53,206 bases of DNA, from NCBI GenBank assembly GCA_029974925.1, contig JARKQH010000014.1, positions 1 to 53,206 of the forward strand, written 5' to 3'. The notes under the pieces are model-generated. The model did no database searches, was not told the DNA's origin, and saw only the letters and a list, made by a program, of their open reading frames with translations. Each line of letters begins with the position of its first letter. Position 1 is the first letter of the stretch. This document shows, piece by piece, positions 52,885 through 53,206 of this stretch. The position numbers and the translations under genes were made by a program. Origin of the DNA: Verrucomicrobiota bacterium. GTDB lineage: Bacteria > Verrucomicrobiota > Verrucomicrobiia > Limisphaerales > UBA8199.

Positions 52885-53153
52885 CCCGCCCCCCAGCGCG
52901 GAATGCCCCCCGAATTGAAAGCGGCGCAGCAGCACCGCACTCCAAGAACTGAACTGATACTGATAAGAATTCGCTCTTCGGGCGCCCGGCTTGACTGAGC
53001 GCTGCCCGGGTGAGTTCCCCTCACCATTCCTCTCGAAATCCTCAAATCTCAAATCCTGGAATCTGAACCTAAATTCCGCAGTTGGAGGGTAAGTTTTCAT
53101 GCGGTGGGGGCTCCGATTTGAGTTGGGAGGGGCACGTCGAACATCTGGCCTTT

Positions 53154-53170
53154 CAACTGCGGCGCAGTTG
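53154..53170. repeat. perfect 17-bp inverted repeat
   Basis: CAACTGC-GGC-GCAGTTG is a perfect seven-base stem with a three-base loop near the right window edge. No U-tract follows. It may be part of a longer element that continues beyond the window. Confidence 0.5.
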
Positions 53171-53206
53171 CGGCCAACCACGCGCAAACCCGCTGGTAGC
53201 CGGCCC

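Larger units (their letters stand above)
52411..53206. other. 796-bp gene-free mosaic of interspersed repeats
   Basis: No frame here has credible protein character; the open frames are Arg/Pro/Ser-rich and overlap on both strands. The stretch has several recognisable repeat types: GGCTGAAGGCTGAAGGC (about 52484-52500), the hairpin repeats listed separately, a minus-strand ECGAAAPLSIRG-coding repeat near 52900-52945 that is often mis-annotated as protein in this group, and a run of Caatc/Ctgaa words (about 53035-53070). It looks like decayed repeat insertions rather than a functional locus. Confidence 0.6.

Noticed and set aside
52477..53187. 236-codon minus-strand open frame
   Set aside because: Arg/Pro/Ser-rich low-complexity translation over interspersed repeats, with competing open frames on both strands and no recognisable domain.
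1..53206. CRISPR arrays, rRNA, transposases, integrases, prophage genes, replication origin
   Set aside because: None seen: no regularly spaced direct repeats, no DDE or tyrosine recombinase motifs, no rRNA-like stretch and no DnaA-box cluster recognised by eye.

Overview
The window is GC-rich, densely packed bacterial chromosome. The gene content points to a verrucomicrobium, most likely a Limisphaerales/Pedosphaera-type lineage (inferred; no rRNA is present). The clues are secreted proteins ending in a short beta-rich tail with an F-Y/F-R motif, a pseudopilin-like protein with an H-X9-DG motif, Tat-exported Gfo/Idh/MocA and DUF1080 proteins, a DUF4838 protein, a DUF4912-GH57 pair, and hairpin-forming GACGTCTCGTC-type intergenic repeats.

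Layout. 1-3.6 kb (minus): a tightly coupled operon of a VTC-domain protein, a DUF4956 membrane protein, an HlyD-like adaptor and a DUF3616 protein cut by the window edge. 3.6-6.6 kb (plus): an NtrB/NtrC-type sensor kinase and sigma-54 activator. 6.6-12.6 kb: a secreted protein, an MscS channel, a TPR-CrtQ-like-CrtO-like cluster recalling the last steps of staphyloxanthin synthesis, and a rhomboid protease. 12.7-16.8 kb (minus): the primary sigma factor and two tandem polysaccharide-export (SLBB) proteins. 16.9-22.4 kb: an esterase, a lipoate ligase-like protein, a GH43 lipoprotein, RmuC, RidA and an FMN reductase.

22.4-35 kb is a carbohydrate region: a 1,034-residue alginate-lyase-like protein, a Gfo/Idh/MocA oxidoreductase, a large glycoside-hydrolase-like protein, DUF1080 and DUF4838. 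Embedded at about 30.25-32.54 kb is a cobalamin riboswitch with its own promoter-like sequence and a downstream terminator-like hairpin. It lies ahead of two genes: a secreted beta-sandwich-type protein and an H-X9-DG pseudopilin. Neither product is an obvious B12 gene, and this cassette is the most interesting item in the window.

35-46.5 kb holds housekeeping genes (UroD-like methyltransferase, RibF, TruB, RdgB, Asd, RhlE-type helicase) mixed with a Cys-rich Tat protein, a metallo-beta-lactamase-fold hydrolase, a secreted cyclophilin and a DUF4143 ATPase. Then come tRNA-Gln(UUG) with a recognisable promoter, a quinone oxidoreductase, a DUF4912-GH57 glucan branching enzyme operon, a lone receiver protein and an AsmA-like protein. 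The last 0.8 kb is a gene-free mosaic of interspersed repeats.

All calls come from reading the sequence and remembered family motifs; no database search was run.
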